A DNA stretch of 64,000 nucleotides. Source: Enterococcus moraviensis ATCC BAA-383 (lineage in GTDB: Bacteria; Bacillota; Bacilli; Lactobacillales; Enterococcaceae). A model generated the notes under the pieces. The model ran no database searches. It had not been told where the DNA came from and saw nothing but the letters and a program-made list of their open reading frames with translations. Position 1 is the first letter of the stretch; the number at the start of each line of letters is the position of its first letter. A program made the position numbers and the translations under genes. The stretch spans positions 806,001 to 870,000 of the forward strand of contig NZ_ASWB01000001.1 in NCBI RefSeq assembly GCF_000407445.1. The letters are read 5' to 3'. Positions 15,448-25,277 of this stretch are shown piece after piece.

Positions 15448-16674
15448 TTAATTGATTTGTTTATATATATACGAATTGAGTTCTAAACCTGCTTTCGTGA
15501 TGACCACCCAGAATAAAAACAATACCCCATACCCTATATAACGATAACGTTTATTGTCAGATGAAAATAACGGTAATTTTCTTTGATAATCTAAAAAATT
15601 AGTAAATAAGAGCATTGGTATGATGAAAATAAAAAGATAGTCCACAAATTCACTAATTTTCAAACTTCTAGTTGGTTGACCGAAGACATTTCCAACTATC
15701 GACACAAACAACATAGTATAGAAAAAGAGTGCAACTACTCGTTTCCATATTTTTTCCGTTCGAAAGCCTGGAATAAACTTTTTAAAAAAAAGACTAATAC
15801 TATCTAGGACACGTCTACCTCTCGTAACAACCTGATTCACGTATGTATTTGTACCCCATCTGTTTGTAAATGGTCTGGCATTCATCGTAATGTTGACTGG
15901 TCTTTTTTTTGACGTACTAATTTGGCGTTTGTTTTGTTTTGCAGCAGTTCGTTGCTTTGACAGTTGTTGTCTAAGTGCTAGATGCATTTCCAACGCGGTT
16001 TGATAGCGTTCAGTCGGCTCTAGTTTTGTTGCTTTTTTGATGATTCCTCTCAATATAAGATCTTCTGTTAAATGTTTTTTTGGGTACTCTTTTACTGAAC
16101 AAATATTCATTACAACCCCTAATGAGTACAAATCACTCCGTTCATCAGACTCTGCAAAGCCAAATTGCTCTGGTGAAGCAAACCCCATTGTGCCTAACTG
16201 AACTGTATCACTCTCTTTCTCCCCATCAACCGTACGAACGGCATCGAAATCAATGAGCTTTACAGTTTCTTCATTCGTTATCATGATATTCCCAGGTTTT
16301 ACATCTCGATGGACTAATCCTTTCTTATGCAAAGCCCCCAAGGCCTCTAAAACAGCCATTGCTATCGTTACTATTTTTTCTGTTTCTAATCGTTCAGACG
16401 ACTGGATCACTTCAGTCAGTGTTTTTCCCTGAACAAACTCTTCATACAACCATAATTTTCCATCTTGAATAATACACTCTTGAATTTTAGGTAAGTGAGC
16501 ATGTTTGATTGTTTTCAGTGTAGTTAGATGCTCTTCTAAATATAACGGATAGCATTTTTTCACAAACAATTCTTTGGTGTCGATTTTTTGAACAAGCATT
16601 GGTCCATTTATTTTATCTGTTAACGGGTTGATTTCTTTATAAAAAAGAGCTGGCTCACTATTGATGTTTTCCAT
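15448..16674 (-). CDS. Membrane-anchored Ser/Thr protein kinase (Hanks-type) with altered DFG
   Basis: The 408-residue protein has an N-terminal eukaryotic-like kinase domain (about 10-245) and three hydrophobic helices in the C-terminal part (about 312-332, 345-362, 377-395). The catalytic loop HRDVKPGN (122-129) is intact, with catalytic Asp124, Lys126 and Asn129. The metal motif is Asp142-Phe-Asp, not DFG, and the APE motif is SPE (167-169). The Gly-rich loop is poorly recognisable. It lacks PASTA repeats, so it is not the housekeeping PrkC/IreK kinase. It is divergent from an HTH gene (16802) with 127 bases between starts. Activity and substrate are unknown; the intact HRD makes an active kinase plausible. 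Confidence 0.85.
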   Translation of the reverse strand: MENINSEPALFYKEINPLTDKINGPMLVQKIDTKELFVKKCYPLYLEEHLTTLKTIKHAHLPKIQECIIQDGKLWLYEEFVQGKTLTEVIQSSERLETEKIVTIAMAVLEALGALHKKGLVHRDVKPGNIMITNEETVKLIDFDAVRTVDGEKESDTVQLGTMGFASPEQFGFAESDERSDLYSLGVVMNICSVKEYPKKHLTEDLILRGIIKKATKLEPTERYQTALEMHLALRQQLSKQRTAAKQNKRQISTSKKRPVNITMNARPFTNRWGTNTYVNQVVTRGRRVLDSISLFFKKFIPGFRTEKIWKRVVALFFYTMLFVSIVGNVFGQPTRSLKISEFVDYLFIFIIPMLLFTNFLDYQRKLPLFSSDNKRYRYIGYGVLFLFWVVITKAGLELNSYIYKQIN

Positions 16675-16801
16675 GATTACACTCCATTGTTTTGATTTAC
16701 TTTTTAATTATAGCAAATAAATAGTTGTAATAGAATTTATCTTTGTTAAAATCAGAGTATAAAGAATAAAATAATTTAGTTTACTATAGGGGATAAATAA
16801 T

Positions 16802-17230
16802 ATGCAAGAGAAAGACACAGACAAATTATTACACTCGCTAAAACAAGCTGAAGATTTTCAAACGATTTTTTCTGAAACTCGCCAGTATGCCATTGATCAA
16901 AAGCTAAAGAACTATTTAGCTTACTGGTTGCGTGAGAAAGAACTTTCAAAAAGTGCGGTATTAAAAAAAGCGGGTATTGCCGAAGCTACTGGCTACCAAT
17001 ACTTTGATGGAAAGCGAAATCCCTCCAGAGAAAAAGTTATCGCCTTGACGATTGGCTTAGGACTATCCCTAGAAGAGACAAACGAGTTACTGAAAAAAAC
17101 AAGCTATGCCCAGCTTTACCCTAAACATCCTTGGGACTCTGTAGTGATTTATGGTATCTCACATGATTTATCTATTTCTGAAATCGATGATTATCTATAC
17201 AATGAAGAACTTAAAACATTTGGTGAATAA
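16802..17230 (+). CDS. HTH protein paired with the membrane kinase
   Basis: The 142-residue protein has a central XRE/lambda-repressor-like helix-turn-helix (about 40-95, with KSAVLKKAGIAEATGYQYFDGKRNPSREKV) and a helical C-terminal region (about 96-142) including PWDSVVIYGISHDLSISEIDDYLYNEEL. A polar N-terminal segment precedes it. It has an AGGGGA-type ribosome binding site. It diverges from the kinase gene, so it may repress both, or be a phosphorylation substrate; either is inference. Its stop is 14 bases from the convergent nhaC stop, with no terminator between them. Confidence 0.75.
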   Translation: MQEKDTDKLLHSLKQAEDFQTIFSETRQYAIDQKLKNYLAYWLREKELSKSAVLKKAGIAEATGYQYFDGKRNPSREKVIALTIGLGLSLEETNELLKKTSYAQLYPKHPWDSVVIYGISHDLSISEIDDYLYNEELKTFGE

Positions 17231-17244
17231 TTGACTTTTATCTA

Positions 17245-18615
17245 TTATTCTTTTTCTTTCTTTTTGCTGATGATCGTTACTAAAAATGATAATAACGGTA
17301 AAATGTAACAAAATACGGCATATGGTAAATAATTGATTGTTGCAATTCCTAAAGTTCCTGAGATAAAAACGCCACTGACGCCCCAAGGAATCAAAGGATT
17401 TACAACCGATCCAGCATCATTCAATCCTCTAGATAATAGTGACAATGGAACCTTTTTTTCTTTAAATTTATTGATAAATGATTTTCCAGGTAAAATAATT
17501 GAAAGATATTGCTCCCCGATCAATACATTTACTCCAATTGAACTCATCATTGTAATAAAAATCAATTTTTGACGAGAATTGATCAAGGTTTCAAAACGCT
17601 GTAGTAAACAATCGATAATTTCCATTTTTACTAATAATCCGCCTAATGCCAAAGCTAAAATAATCAAAGATACTGACCACATCATACTTTGGATGCCGCC
17701 TCTAGAAAGCAATTCGTCTACTTGTGTATTCCCAGTCTGAGAAACAAACCCATTTTGGATCATATCGGCTGTATCTATCAACGAAAAGTGAGCATTAGTG
17801 AAAAACATCAACATTAAAGAAGTGCAAATACTCAATAGCAATGTAGGAATCGCTGGAATTTTTTTCCATGCACAAATAAATAGAATCGCTAATGGTATTA
17901 ACTCAACAAACGAAATTGTAAAATTACGATTTAGCGTCTTGACGATATCATGAATACTGCTACTATCTAACGCACCGTCATACTGCAATCCCATAACTAA
18001 AAAATAGCCAAATGAAAGAAGCGCTGCTGGAATTGCCGTTTTATATGTATTTTTTAAATGCTCAAATAAATCAACTTCTGAAATTGCTGCTGCTAAATTT
18101 ACTGTATCAGAAAGTGGGGATATCGAATTGCCTAAAAAAGCACCAGACACAATCGCCCCTGTTGTCAATGCAGGATCAACCCCAATCAGACTGCCCATTC
18201 CTAAAAATGCAATCCCGATCGTCGAAATCGTGGTAAAAGAGCTACCTACAGCACCCCCTACAATTCCACAAACAACAAAAACAGTTGGAACAAAAAATTT
18301 TACTGACAAAAAAGAAAAACCCAAAACCATGATTGTTGGTATCGTTCCTGCTGCAATCCAAACACTGATCAATGCACCGATCAAAATAAAAATCAACATT
18401 GGTATAATACCAGAAGAAACCCCATCTATCAGAGCATCATGGATGAAATCCCAAGAAAACTTTTTATACACCGCAAACAAAAGTAAATAACCAATCGCAA
18501 CCAATATAGCAACATGAGCTGGAATTCCAAGCCCAATAATACTCGTTCCAATCATCAACAATAATGTTATTAATAAGAAAACAGCTTCATTAAAATTTAC
18601 TTGATATTTTTTCAT
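17245..18615 (-). CDS. nhaC: NhaC-family Na+/H+ antiporter of the tyrosine cluster
   Basis: The 456-residue polytopic protein has NhaC-type signatures: FLGNSISPLSDTVNLAAAISEVD, GSSFTTISTIGIAFLGMG and GLNDAGSVVNPLIPWGVSGVF. In enterococcal and lactobacillary tyramine clusters a gene annotated nhaC follows the decarboxylase and permease genes; here it is third in the leftward order tyrP-tdc-nhaC. A role in ion or pH balance alongside tyrosine decarboxylation is the usual proposal. There are 233 bases between tdc and this gene, with a hairpin that may attenuate transcription. Confidence 0.88.
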   Translation of the reverse strand: MKKYQVNFNEAVFLLITLLLMIGTSIIGLGIPAHVAILVAIGYLLLFAVYKKFSWDFIHDALIDGVSSGIIPMLIFILIGALISVWIAAGTIPTIMVLGFSFLSVKFFVPTVFVVCGIVGGAVGSSFTTISTIGIAFLGMGSLIGVDPALTTGAIVSGAFLGNSISPLSDTVNLAAAISEVDLFEHLKNTYKTAIPAALLSFGYFLVMGLQYDGALDSSSIHDIVKTLNRNFTISFVELIPLAILFICAWKKIPAIPTLLLSICTSLMLMFFTNAHFSLIDTADMIQNGFVSQTGNTQVDELLSRGGIQSMMWSVSLIILALALGGLLVKMEIIDCLLQRFETLINSRQKLIFITMMSSIGVNVLIGEQYLSIILPGKSFINKFKEKKVPLSLLSRGLNDAGSVVNPLIPWGVSGVFISGTLGIATINYLPYAVFCYILPLLSFLVTIISKKKEKE

Positions 18616-18692
18616 ACATGTTCCTCACACTTCTAATAGAGAGTCCTTTTAAACGTTTGCCTCTCTAGTTTTATTTTTTTCATAGAAAAGCT

Positions 18693-18735
18693 GCGGCTAT
18701 GGTAAAGCAAGATAATCGCTTTACCACACCCACAG
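18693..18735 (-). terminator. Hairpin between tdc and nhaC, possible attenuator
   Basis: On the minus strand GGTAAAGCGATTATCTTGCTTTACC extends into flanking pairing, followed by a weak pyrimidine stretch and not a clean T-run. It may reduce nhaC transcription or stabilise the tdc message. Confidence 0.45.
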
Positions 18736-18848
18736 TGATCAATGACAGTCATTTAAAAGTTGTTATTATTTAGGAATCTTGTATCCGCCATAATGTTTCC
18801 CTTTTCTTTTAAATTTATCTGCAGTGATCACATACCTTTCTTATTCAT

Positions 18849-20702
18849 TTATTCAGCATAGATTGCTTCTAATTTTTCTTGAATCGCTTGTTTGATTTTT
18901 TCTGCATAATCATCAAAAACTTCTTTGTCATTCATGTATGGAGACATTCCAGCAGCACGTAAAATTGTTACTTTATCTGCACGTTCCCACTCAGCTCTTG
19001 AAAAACCTAAGCTATTAACAAATTCAAATGGACTGTGTCCATATTCTTCAATAGCAAAATCTGTATGTGAAGTGATGAATTCGTTGTTATATAATCCGCC
19101 TTTTGCATAAGATGCATAGTCGTAAAAATCATGATTTAATTTATTCATTTTCACAAGATCTGTGTTCCCTTTTTCGTTGAATACATAATCCACCATGTTA
19201 AAATCAGGTTTTGTTAAAGCATGAATTTCGATTGTTTTGTCGCCAACTTTAAATTCTAATCCATCGATAAAGTGATAGAAATGATATGCCCCTTCAATAC
19301 TTGCGCCCATTAATTTACCATAACCTGTTACGTTTAATGGCAATACTTTGTGTGCAGTCCAAACAGCAGCAGCAGTTGCACCCGCTTTAGAACCTTCAAG
19401 AATGTACGCACCTAACAATGCAGGAATATCTGCTCCTTTTTCAAATACATAAGTCGCAAAATAAGAAATCACGTCACGCATACGAATATCTTTGATCACG
19501 ACACCACCAGCTGAATAAGGGATGTAGCCCATTTTATGTGGATCGATCGTTACGGATTCAGCTTGTTCGATGGCTTTGAAAGAGTCGTAGACTTCTCTTG
19601 TCAACCAATCATTTTTTTCTTGGAAGATGTTATGTTTAGCATAAACTTCTTCGATTTTATCCCATTCGATAAATTGATCATTTTCATCTAAGAAGATTGA
19701 ACGGCCATAACCACCATACGCTGCATCAACGTGTACATAGAAGTAAATACCTTCTTTTGCCAATTTATCACGCAATGCAATGATTTGATCGATACGGTCA
19801 ACTTGACCTTCTTCTGTTGAACCAACAACACCAACCACTCCAAGGGTAGGAACACCTTGGGCTGCCAAGTCACGAATTTGAGCTTCTAATTTATCAATAT
19901 CCATGCGATATTCGCTGTTTACTTCACCAGCAATTACTTGATCCAAACCGATTCCAATAATATCAGCTGCTTTTAACCATGAATAATGTTTTGTTTGCGG
20001 TACGATCCATTTACCTAATTTATCTAAGTTTTTACCACTACGAGCTGATTGTGCTTTAATTTCATCAAATTGGTCTTGTACTTTGTCTAAAATGTCTAAA
20101 ACTTCTGTTGTTGACATGTTTAATAATTCCCAATCTGTTTTTCCTTCAACCATTTCTGGTACAACTGCTTTGATAGCAAATGGTAAAGATTTCATATTGC
20201 GGGCATACCATAGACCTTCTAAGTTCGCGATTGATCCATCGGCTGCGATGTGACCCCAACCATTTTTATAGCCCATCAATGTTGCAAATTCTAATCCAAC
20301 TTCTTCTTCCATTTGTGATGTTGCTGGTGATGATTCGTATGCTACGTTATTGCCGTTCCAAAGCATTGCAGTTGTATAGGCAATAATTGATGGCATTAAT
20401 GTTTCGGCGTTCATATGGCCCCAGAAACGACCTGCTGAGTGCCATGGAAGTGATTCTGTACGTAAACGTGAAGATAACACATTGAAAACACTTCTCATAT
20501 TGTCAGCTGTTTCTTGGAAACTCTTAGAACTTCTATCTTGTGGTGTAATAACGGGTAAATCTTGTGGCATGTAGTTTTGTCTCCAACCAACATGCTCATC
20601 GATCATTTTGTTTAATAATTCTTTGAATAAATCAACGTTTTCACCTTTGTCACCTATAAATAATGCTTTTAAATTCGTATCATCTGTATTGAAATTTTTC
20701 AT
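18849..20702 (-). CDS. tdc: Tyrosine decarboxylase (PLP-dependent)
   Basis: This enzyme converts L-tyrosine to tyramine plus CO2, consuming a proton. The start is the ATG at 20702, with TGGAGG 8 bases upstream; the longer frame to 20726 is unlikely. The 617 residues match the bacterial TDC length. Key segments are [47 protein letters not shown] (324-333) and [16 protein letters not shown], with Schiff-base Lys390. The order is tyrP, tdc, nhaC on one strand with tyrS divergent. In E. faecalis I recall tyrS-tdc-tyrP-nhaC in one direction, so this is a rearranged cluster. Some activity on phenylalanine is known for enterococcal TDCs. Confidence 0.96.
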   Translation of the reverse strand: MKNFNTDDTNLKALFIGDKGENVDLFKELLNKMIDEHVGWRQNYMPQDLPVITPQDRSSKSFQETADNMRSVFNVLSSRLRTESLPWHSAGRFWGHMNAETLMPSIIAYTTAMLWNGNNVAYESSPATSQMEEEVGLEFATLMGYKNGWGHIAADGSIANLEGLWYARNMKSLPFAIKAVVPEMVEGKTDWELLNMSTTEVLDILDKVQDQFDEIKAQSARSGKNLDKLGKWIVPQTKHYSWLKAADIIGIGLDQVIAGEVNSEYRMDIDKLEAQIRDLAAQGVPTLGVVGVVGSTEEGQVDRIDQIIALRDKLAKEGIYFYVHVDAAYGGYGRSIFLDENDQFIEWDKIEEVYAKHNIFQEKNDWLTREVYDSFKAIEQAESVTIDPHKMGYIPYSAGGVVIKDIRMRDVISYFATYVFEKGADIPALLGAYILEGSKAGATAAAVWTAHKVLPLNVTGYGKLMGASIEGAYHFYHFIDGLEFKVGDKTIEIHALTKPDFNMVDYVFNEKGNTDLVKMNKLNHDFYDYASYAKGGLYNNEFITSHTDFAIEEYGHSPFEFVNSLGFSRAEWERADKVTILRAAGMSPYMNDKEVFDDYAEKIKQAIQEKLEAIYAE

Positions 20703-20765
20703 GATAGTTTCCTCCAATAATTTCATAATTCGTCATGTTAAAAAACACACGTTTATCGTTTTTTC

Positions 20766-22172
20766 TTATTTATCGTTTTTCTTCCATTCAGGTTTCTTAT
20801 TCTTATATATGATCAAAGCAATTCCAATCATAATCACAGTTGCTGCCACTTGATAAATAACATAAGCAATGTGTCCACTTTGTGGAACTGAAGTTGGTGG
20901 GATCAAGCTGACTAAGATTGTAATAATAACACTCACAATTGCTAGTCCAGAAACAAACCACATCAAACCATTTCCTTTGCTGCCTAATCTAAATGGACGT
21001 TCAACACTCGGCATGCTATAACGTAATTTAATCGCTGAAAGTGAAATCAACAGATACACTACACAATAGAGAATTGTTGTTGTGATCGTAATAATCAAGA
21101 ATGCTGCACTAATATCTGGAACTACTACGTATAGGAATGAAACAAGTGAAATAACAATGGCTTGGATCATTACAAAAACGATTGGAATTCCTTTTGCATT
21201 ACGTTTTTGGAAGAATGGTGGTAAGTTCCCTTCTTCTGCTACTTTAATCATTGATTTACTTGGACCTAACACCCAAGCACTTAATTGAACAAGTACACCG
21301 ATTAAGATCATCAAGGAAATAATGTTATTGAAAATCGCTGGGATTCCAAGATCTTGTGTCATGATCACGAATGGTTGCGTGATATTGGCAAGTTCCATTT
21401 TTCCAGCAGGTACACTATCTGCTACACTTAAACCAGCTGCTAAGTTGAAAACAACTAATAACAAAACAGAGGCAATAACAGCGATCGGATAATTCCGTTT
21501 TGGATTGTCAATATTGTTTGCATGAACAGAAGAAATTTCAACTCCTGCAAAAATGAAGATGATCCCTGTTAAAGTTGGCAAACTACCTAAATCACTAAAA
21601 TCAGGTAATAACTTGCTTGCTTCAAAATGACCTAAATAACTATCTTGGTTGATTCCGTGTTTTGCCATGTACATCATGCCTAAAACAACTAGTGCAACGA
21701 AAGGAATATAAACACCGATCACAGCACCCCAGTCACCAGCAATTTTTACCATATCAAATTTCAAATTAAGTAATGTAATGCCCCAATACGAAATCAATAT
21801 CATAATAAAAATAAATAAATTGTTGTGTCCAAGGTCTGGACGGTTGATAACATATCCAAGTAATACACCGACAGTTGATGCAACCATAACCATTCCGAAA
21901 AACATTTGTACCCATAATAACCATGAAGTAACAAAGCCCCATTTTTCACCAAAAGCATTACGTACCCAAACTTGAGGTCCGCCTTCTTCTGGCCAACCAG
22001 TTGATAGTTCAGCTGAAATCAACGCAATTGGTAAAGCAAAACAACAAGCTGCAATCAACATATAAAATATTTGTGCCCATCCTGTTGATGCTAACGTTGG
22101 AACACTACGAACCGTTCCAAAAAAGGCCATGGTAATTCCAATTAATCCAAATAATGATAATTTCTTATTCAT
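20766..22172 (-). CDS. tyrP: Tyrosine/tyramine antiporter (APC family)
   Basis: The 468-residue amino-acid/polyamine permease has about twelve membrane spans. It shows the glutamate:GABA-antiporter-like pattern: LFGLIGITMAFFGTVRSVPTLA at the N-terminus, IALISAELSTGWPEEGGPQVWV and GIIFIFAGVEISSVHA. It exchanges tyrosine for tyramine, generating proton-motive force together with the decarboxylase. It is the first gene of the leftward operon, with GGAGG before ATG and only 63 bases to the tdc start. Upstream lies a long intergenic region with a 36-bp palindrome. Confidence 0.92.
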   Translation of the reverse strand: MNKKLSLFGLIGITMAFFGTVRSVPTLASTGWAQIFYMLIAACCFALPIALISAELSTGWPEEGGPQVWVRNAFGEKWGFVTSWLLWVQMFFGMVMVASTVGVLLGYVINRPDLGHNNLFIFIMILISYWGITLLNLKFDMVKIAGDWGAVIGVYIPFVALVVLGMMYMAKHGINQDSYLGHFEASKLLPDFSDLGSLPTLTGIIFIFAGVEISSVHANNIDNPKRNYPIAVIASVLLLVVFNLAAGLSVADSVPAGKMELANITQPFVIMTQDLGIPAIFNNIISLMILIGVLVQLSAWVLGPSKSMIKVAEEGNLPPFFQKRNAKGIPIVFVMIQAIVISLVSFLYVVVPDISAAFLIITITTTILYCVVYLLISLSAIKLRYSMPSVERPFRLGSKGNGLMWFVSGLAIVSVIITILVSLIPPTSVPQSGHIAYVIYQVAATVIMIGIALIIYKNKKPEWKKNDK

Positions 22173-22318
22173 GTTTATATTTGACCTCCTGATTTAATTT
22201 TATTTTTGTTTCCCACATGTGAAATCACTCCCAAAGTATAGGTAGCTTTAGGCCTCAAGTCAAAAAGAGGACTATTAAAAAAAAAGAGCATTATTTCACA
22301 TTTTTATACTCTATTCAG

Positions 22319-22354
22319 CGCATTAACGCTTTAGCGCGCTAAAGTGTTAATGCG
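22319..22354. promoter_or_regulatory. 36-bp near-perfect palindrome upstream of tyrP
   Basis: Two 18-base arms, CGCATTAACGCTTTAGCG and CGCTAAAGTGTTAATGCG, meet with no spacer and one mismatch. There is no T-run on either side, so a terminator is unlikely. It lies about 147 bases upstream of tyrP, between the tyramine operon and tyrS. A dimer or tetramer binding site for a regulator of tyrosine decarboxylation is a reasonable inference. Confidence 0.6.
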
Positions 22355-22511
22355 TAAAAAATAACATAAAACAGCTTTTTGTAAGAGAGCTATTTATAAT
22401 TGTCAGAAATGATATCGAACTTTTACTCGGTTCAAAAAACCTAGATTAAATCAAAGTACTCGTAAATGAGAATTGACTCATTTAAAAATAATAAAAGAAA
22501 AAAAGAAGTAT

Positions 22512-22540
22512 TTGACAAGTTGGCATATTTGTCGTAGAAT
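22512..22540 (+). promoter_or_regulatory. Promoter of the T-box/tyrS transcript
   Basis: TTGACA, 17-base spacer, TAGAAT. The transcript would begin near 22547 and enter the T-box leader. Confidence 0.75.
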
Positions 22541-22554
22541 TGCTACAAAATAAC

Positions 22555-22785
22555 ATATCAAACTTTAATAAAGCGAAGTAACAAGAATGTCCCTATTTCA
22601 GAGAGTCAACGTTCAGTGAGAGTTGGCATATACATTTTTTGTGAATTACACTTTTAGTTTCCTACCGTAAGTAGGCGTCTATCTACGATACAGATTTGAG
22701 AGGTATATGATGTTCATATACAATTTGGGTGGTAACACGGCGAAGTTCGTCCCATAGGCTAATAGCCTATGGGACGTTTTTTATT
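22555..22785 (+). ncRNA. Tyrosine T-box leader with terminator/antiterminator
   Basis: The T-box motif GGGTGGTAACACGG lies at 22727-22740, just before a terminator hairpin (CGTCCCATAGGCT/AGCCTATGGGACG, then TTTTTT). Upstream is a stem I region with AGAGAGTCA-like sequence and a specifier region reading GTGAATTACACTTTT, where TAC is a tyrosine codon. Uncharged tRNA-Tyr should stabilise the antiterminator and switch on tyrS. The alternative specifier TAT/TAC in the neighbouring CATATACAT is less consistent with the usual loop context. Confidence 0.9.
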
Positions 22786-22809
22786 TTATTTAGGAAAGGA
22801 AGAAGAAAC

Positions 22810-24078
22810 ATGACAAACATTATTGATGAACTAGAATGGCGTGGCGCCATCAACCAACAAACAGATAGCGAAGGTTTACGTGAATACGTTGAAACTGAGA
22901 GCATTTCACTATATTGTGGTGTTGATCCGACAGGAGACAGCATGCATATTGGGCATTTGATTCCTTTTATGATGCTAAAAAGATTCCAAGCATTTGGACA
23001 CCATCCATTTATTTTGATCGGTGGCGCAACAGGGACAATCGGAGATCCAAGTGGACGAACGACAGAACGTCAATTACAAACAATGGAGACTGTTCAGCAT
23101 AACGTTGATTCTTTAACAAGACAAATGGAAAAATTATTTGCAGTAGACACAGACAACACATTAACATTAGTAAATAATTACGATTGGACACATAACCTGA
23201 CTCTTTTAGACTTTTTAAGAGATTTCGGTAAATTCTTCAATATCAATACAATGCTTGCTAAAGATATCGTTGCAAGTCGTTTAGAAACAGGCATTTCATT
23301 TACAGAATTTACGTACCAAATCCTACAATCAATGGACTTTTTACATCTATTCCAAAACAACAATGTCCGCATGCAAATTGGTGGTGCCGATCAATGGGGC
23401 AATATCACAGCTGGTTTAGACTTGATTCGCAAAAAAGAAGGCGCTGATGCAAAAGCCTTTGGTCTAACGATTCCATTAATGCTAAAAGCAGACGGAACAA
23501 AGTTTGGGAAAACAGCTGGCGGAGCCGTTTGGCTTGATCCAGAAAAAACAACGCCTTACGAATTCTACCAATTCTGGGTTAACCAAGATGATCGTGATGT
23601 AATCAAATACTTGAAATTCTTTACTTTCTTAACAAAAGAAGAAATCGATGCACTAGAAGTCAAAGTAGAAACTGAACCGCATTTACGTGAAGCACAACGT
23701 GTATTAGCGGCTGAAATGACAAAATTTGTGCATAGCGAAGAAGATTTAAACGATGCACTAGCAATCTCAGAAGCACTATTTTCTGGTAACGTAAAAAATC
23801 TAACATCAAAACAAATTGAAGAAGGATTCAAAAATATGCCGACTATTGAAACAGAAACGCTTGATCAAAACCTTGTAGATTGGTTGATTGAATTAGACAT
23901 TGAGCCTTCAAAACGCCAAGCTAGAGAAGATATTACAAATGGCGCAATTTCAATCAATGGTGACCGTATCAAAGAGCTAGACTTTGTTGTTACAGCAGAA
24001 AACAGCTTTGACGGAAAATTCATTATTGTCCGTAAAGGTAAAAAACAATACACTTTAGTAAAACTAACGTCTAAATAA
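22810..24078 (+). CDS. tyrS: Tyrosyl-tRNA synthetase
   Basis: It charges tRNA-Tyr. The start is the ATG at 22810, after AGGAAAGGAAGAAG; a longer frame from 22729 begins inside the T-box and is not real. The 422-residue class I synthetase has HIGH at 46-49, KFGKT at 231-235 and a C-terminal S4-like RNA-binding domain (about 355-415). It is divergent from the tyramine operon and controlled by a T-box, so its level reports tyrosine supply. Enterococci often carry a second tyrS; whether this is the only copy cannot be told here. Confidence 0.96.
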   Translation: MTNIIDELEWRGAINQQTDSEGLREYVETESISLYCGVDPTGDSMHIGHLIPFMMLKRFQAFGHHPFILIGGATGTIGDPSGRTTERQLQTMETVQHNVDSLTRQMEKLFAVDTDNTLTLVNNYDWTHNLTLLDFLRDFGKFFNINTMLAKDIVASRLETGISFTEFTYQILQSMDFLHLFQNNNVRMQIGGADQWGNITAGLDLIRKKEGADAKAFGLTIPLMLKADGTKFGKTAGGAVWLDPEKTTPYEFYQFWVNQDDRDVIKYLKFFTFLTKEEIDALEVKVETEPHLREAQRVLAAEMTKFVHSEEDLNDALAISEALFSGNVKNLTSKQIEEGFKNMPTIETETLDQNLVDWLIELDIEPSKRQAREDITNGAISINGDRIKELDFVVTAENSFDGKFIIVRKGKKQYTLVKLTSK

Positions 24079-24092
24079 AAGAGTTTATTTTT

Positions 24093-24135
24093 AAAGGTGA
24101 AGCAAAACTAATTTTCAGTTTTGCTTCACCTTTTT
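24093..24135 (+). terminator. Terminator after tyrS
   Basis: AAAGGTGAAGCAAAACT pairs with AGTTTTGCTTCACCTTT, followed by TT. Confidence 0.9.
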
Positions 24136-24239
24136 ATGTAGTGTTCCTCCTTTCACTAGTCAATTTACTGGACAAAATAGAAAAAAGTTTTATAATAAAA
24201 AATGCTTGCTGGAATGTATAAAAAGTTGCCATGTAACCC

Positions 24240-24795
24240 ATTGATACCAATATGGTATCTAATTTTACCGGCTAGCTATTCGGAAAAAAATACAATAGGT
24301 TTACGGAAAAGAACGCCCCTTTCAGTTTTTTATTTTTCTATCAAAGCTAGACGAGCCTGCACATTTTCAAAACTATCTGGCTGAGCGAGCTCTTGCTTTG
24401 AAACACAGTGAATAATATAAACTGATGTTGAAAAGTACAAAGTGTAGCGAAGCAGAACGTTGTTACCAATTATTATCTAGCTATGTGGATTAGCCTTTCG
24501 GGGAAAAGATAAAAATGGAGTGAGACAAAAAACGTCTCAATCAATTTTTCCTATTTTCCCGTCAAGCCTAAACGAGTCCGCTTCGCTTTTGCTGAGAATC
24601 ACAGTGAAAAAATTGAACTGATGATGAACAGTACAAGACTTTCGTAAGAAAGTGTTGATCATTCGTATTATCTAGCTGCACAAATCAATCCTTAGGAAAA
24701 TAGATAAATTGTCAGTGAAACAAAGAACGTTTCACTAACAATTTCCTAATTTTCTATAAAATTAAACGATTTGTTCCGCTTTTAAAATTAGGAGG
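24240..24795. repeat. Inverted-orientation cluster of the dispersed hairpin repeat
   Basis: Three units of the family at 1945-2380 lie here in reverse orientation. The first (about 24240-24465) is degenerate; the second (24465-24680) has stem TGAGAC/GTCTCA at 24521-24539; the third (24680-24790) has AGTGAAA/TTTCACT at 24714-24736. Shared landmarks are TATCTAGCT, TTTTCCTATTTTC, CACAGTGAA and AACTGATG-TGAA-AGTACAA. The repeat unit with its spacer is about 215 bases. They occupy almost the whole 720-base gap between tyrS and the TrpR-like gene. Confidence 0.8.
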
Positions 24796-24800
24796 AACTT

Positions 24801-25115
24801 ATGAAAATCGACAAGATACAGGATGGCCACGGTGATGAGTTTTTCCGTTCTCTATTAGCTTTAGAAACATTAGAAGATTGCTACAATTACTTTGATGATT
24901 TGATGACTCTCAAAGAACTAGATTCTATGATCCAACGATTCGAAGTCGCAAAGTTGCTTGTATTGAATAAAACGTACAGTGATATTTCTGAAGCTACGGG
25001 AAGTAGCACGACAACAATTTCCAGAGTAAAACGAATTTTAGATGAAGGTAACGGTGGATTGCTTGAGATGGTCCATAGAATCGATGAACAAGATGATAGA
25101 GAACTTCATCGCTAA
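24801..25115 (+). CDS. YerC/YecD family TrpR-like DNA-binding protein
   Basis: The 104-residue all-helical protein has a TrpR-superfamily helix-turn-helix, YSDISEATGSSTTTISRVKRIL (about 55-78), preceded by TLKELDSMIQRFEVAKLL, as in YerC-like proteins. It has a strong AGGAGGA ribosome binding site. The regulon is unknown. It is a single-gene unit framed by repeats and a terminator. The last residues are acidic and polar. Confidence 0.88.
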   Translation: MKIDKIQDGHGDEFFRSLLALETLEDCYNYFDDLMTLKELDSMIQRFEVAKLLVLNKTYSDISEATGSSTTTISRVKRILDEGNGGLLEMVHRIDEQDDRELHR

Positions 25116-25141
25116 AATAGAAGAAACCTATTAAACAACTA

Positions 25142-25188
25142 GAACTTCAAAAGTTAGCAGATACGTGCCAACTTTTGAGGTTCTTTTT
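25142..25188 (+). terminator. Terminator after the TrpR-like gene
   Basis: GAACTTCAAAAGTTAGC pairs with GCCAACTTTTGAGGTTC, with G-T and one mismatch, followed by TTTTTGG. Confidence 0.8.
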
Positions 25189-25277
25189 GGATAGATTATT
25201 TATTGATTTTCATTACTGTTCTATAATATGCAAATAACTATTATAAAACTTTTCTAAGAGACACTTACTACTAACAA

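Noticed and set aside
22319-22354. The 36-bp palindrome as a transcription terminator
   Set aside because: Neither side has a T-run in the right place.
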